From assembly GCA_003702465.1 (NCBI GenBank), contig REGF01000007.1, positions 9,180-23,697 on the forward strand: a stretch of DNA of 14,518 nucleotides, given 5' to 3'. Shown here one piece after another: positions 14,184 to 14,518 of this stretch. Source of the stretch: Candidatus Nitrosomarinus sp. (lineage in GTDB: Archaea; Thermoproteota; Nitrososphaeria; Nitrososphaerales; Nitrosopumilaceae). Both the position numbers and the translations under genes were made by a program. The notes beneath the pieces are model-generated. The model searched no databases. It had not been told where the DNA came from and saw only the letters and a list, made by a program, of their open reading frames with translations. Every line of letters begins with the position of its first letter. Position 1 is the first letter of the stretch.

Positions 14184-14192
14184 CTTATATTA
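14184..14192 (-). promoter_or_regulatory. TATA-like box for the DUF5679-like gene
   Basis: On the minus strand this reads TAATATAAG, centred about 23 bases before the ATG at 14165. It is enclosed by the inverted repeat GTTCT (14181-14185) / AGAAC (14196-14200), which could bind a regulator over the promoter. The surrounding 125 bases (14166-14290) hold no other gene that I can see. Confidence 0.45.
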
Positions 14193-14290
14193 GCGAGAAC
14201 TTGTTGAATTTTTTTTACTAATAGGCAAATATCCGATCTCAATTTTTATGATCCTAAACAATTTTTTTCGTATCGGTGAACTGATAAATT

Positions 14291-14518
14291 TCAATATTTT
14301 TCTAGATTTTTTACAATTGTACTTTTTTTTGTAATTTTTTTACCTGGATTCAAGATTCCATTTGGATCCATAATTTTTTTAATTTTTTCAAATGTATGAT
14401 AATTTTTTTGGCCGTACTGTTTTTTGATAAATTCTGAACGTGCTAAACCGTCACCATGTTCTGCTGAAATTGTTCCATTGTTAATTATTACTTCATTGAA
14501 ATATTCTATGGCTATATC
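14291..14518 (-). CDS. FAD-linked oxidase C-terminus (GlcD/D-lactate dehydrogenase family), partial
   Basis: Only the last 75 residues are in the window; the N-terminal FAD-binding domain lies beyond position 14518. The visible part has the family signature NGTISAEHGDGLARSEFI, followed by QYG and the closing IKKIMDPNGILNPGKKI. These are typical of the C-terminal FAD-oxidase domain of glycolate oxidase GlcD and D-lactate dehydrogenases; the His of EHGDG helps bind the substrate carboxylate in the family. The reading frame is open to the window edge and ends at a TGA (14291-14293), so this is truncation by the window, not a pseudogene. The substrate (D-lactate, glycolate or another 2-hydroxyacid) cannot be told from this part. 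A fused C-terminal Fe-S domain is absent, since the protein ends soon after the NPGK motif. Confidence 0.9.
   Translation of the reverse strand, partial: DIAIEYFNEVIINNGTISAEHGDGLARSEFIKKQYGQKNYHTFEKIKKIMDPNGILNPGKKITKKSTIVKNLEKY

Noticed and set aside
14263..14291. TATC...GATA partial inverted repeat between the two last genes
   Set aside because: Only four outer bases pair and there is no T tract in the direction of either gene, so it was not called a terminator or operator.
1..14518. tRNA, rRNA, CRISPR, insertion sequence or prophage
   Set aside because: No gap is long enough or GC-rich enough for a stable RNA gene in this AT-rich DNA, no repeat arrays were seen, and no gene resembles a transposase, integrase or phage protein. 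Splicing of a tRNA inside a coding gap was not excluded computationally.

Overview
The window reads as chromosomal DNA of an ammonia-oxidising-type archaeon of the Thaumarchaeota (Nitrososphaerota), probably close to Nitrosopumilus or Nitrosarchaeum. This is inferred from gene content and base composition, not from a marker-gene search. The archaeal evidence is an Alba chromatin protein, a transcription factor B, TATA-like boxes about 25 bases before many start codons with almost no leader, and strongly AT-rich DNA. The thaumarchaeal hint is a complete two-subunit methylmalonyl-CoA mutase set with epimerase and MeaB chaperone. That set would serve the last part of the 3-hydroxypropionate/4-hydroxybutyrate carbon-fixation cycle of these organisms.

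Layout, left to right. 52-3586 (+): methionyl-tRNA synthetase, an alpha/beta hydrolase starting 2 bases later, a protein with EF-Tu/SelB-like domains but no recognisable GTP-binding loop, and a 39-residue zinc-ribbon protein. 3644-4642 (+): ketol-acid reductoisomerase (IlvC). 4655-5077 (-): B12-binding small subunit of methylmalonyl-CoA mutase. A divergent promoter region follows. 5261-6481 (+): Alba and TFB in an apparent operon. 6549-9450 (+): a large M1 zinc aminopeptidase overlapping a small membrane-anchored protein. 9494-12410 (+): meaB, mutase large subunit and methylmalonyl-CoA epimerase as one tight operon. 12432-13046 (-): a predicted tandem winged-helix protein. 13094-13714 (+): Fe/Mn superoxide dismutase, divergent from it and apparently sharing a TATA region. 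13755-13997 (+): a small acidic hypothetical protein. 14022-14165 (-): a 47-residue zinc-ribbon protein. 14291-14518 (-): the C-terminus of an FAD-linked oxidase that runs off the window.

How the genes work together. Epimerase, the two mutase subunits and MeaB interconvert (S)- and (R)-methylmalonyl-CoA and succinyl-CoA with adenosylcobalamin. The small subunit gene lies about 4.4 kb upstream of the meaB operon on the opposite strand, so subunit balance must be set across two promoters. The rest is largely housekeeping: translation, branched-chain amino acid synthesis, chromatin and basal transcription, peptide turnover and oxidative defence.

I saw no rRNA, tRNA, CRISPR array, insertion sequence or phage gene. 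No gap between genes exceeds about 190 bases. I do not see a clear undescribed multi-gene system. The best leads are the EF-Tu-like protein without a P-loop, the mini zinc-ribbon gene after it, the alba-tfb pairing, and the uncharacterised winged-helix protein facing the superoxide dismutase.
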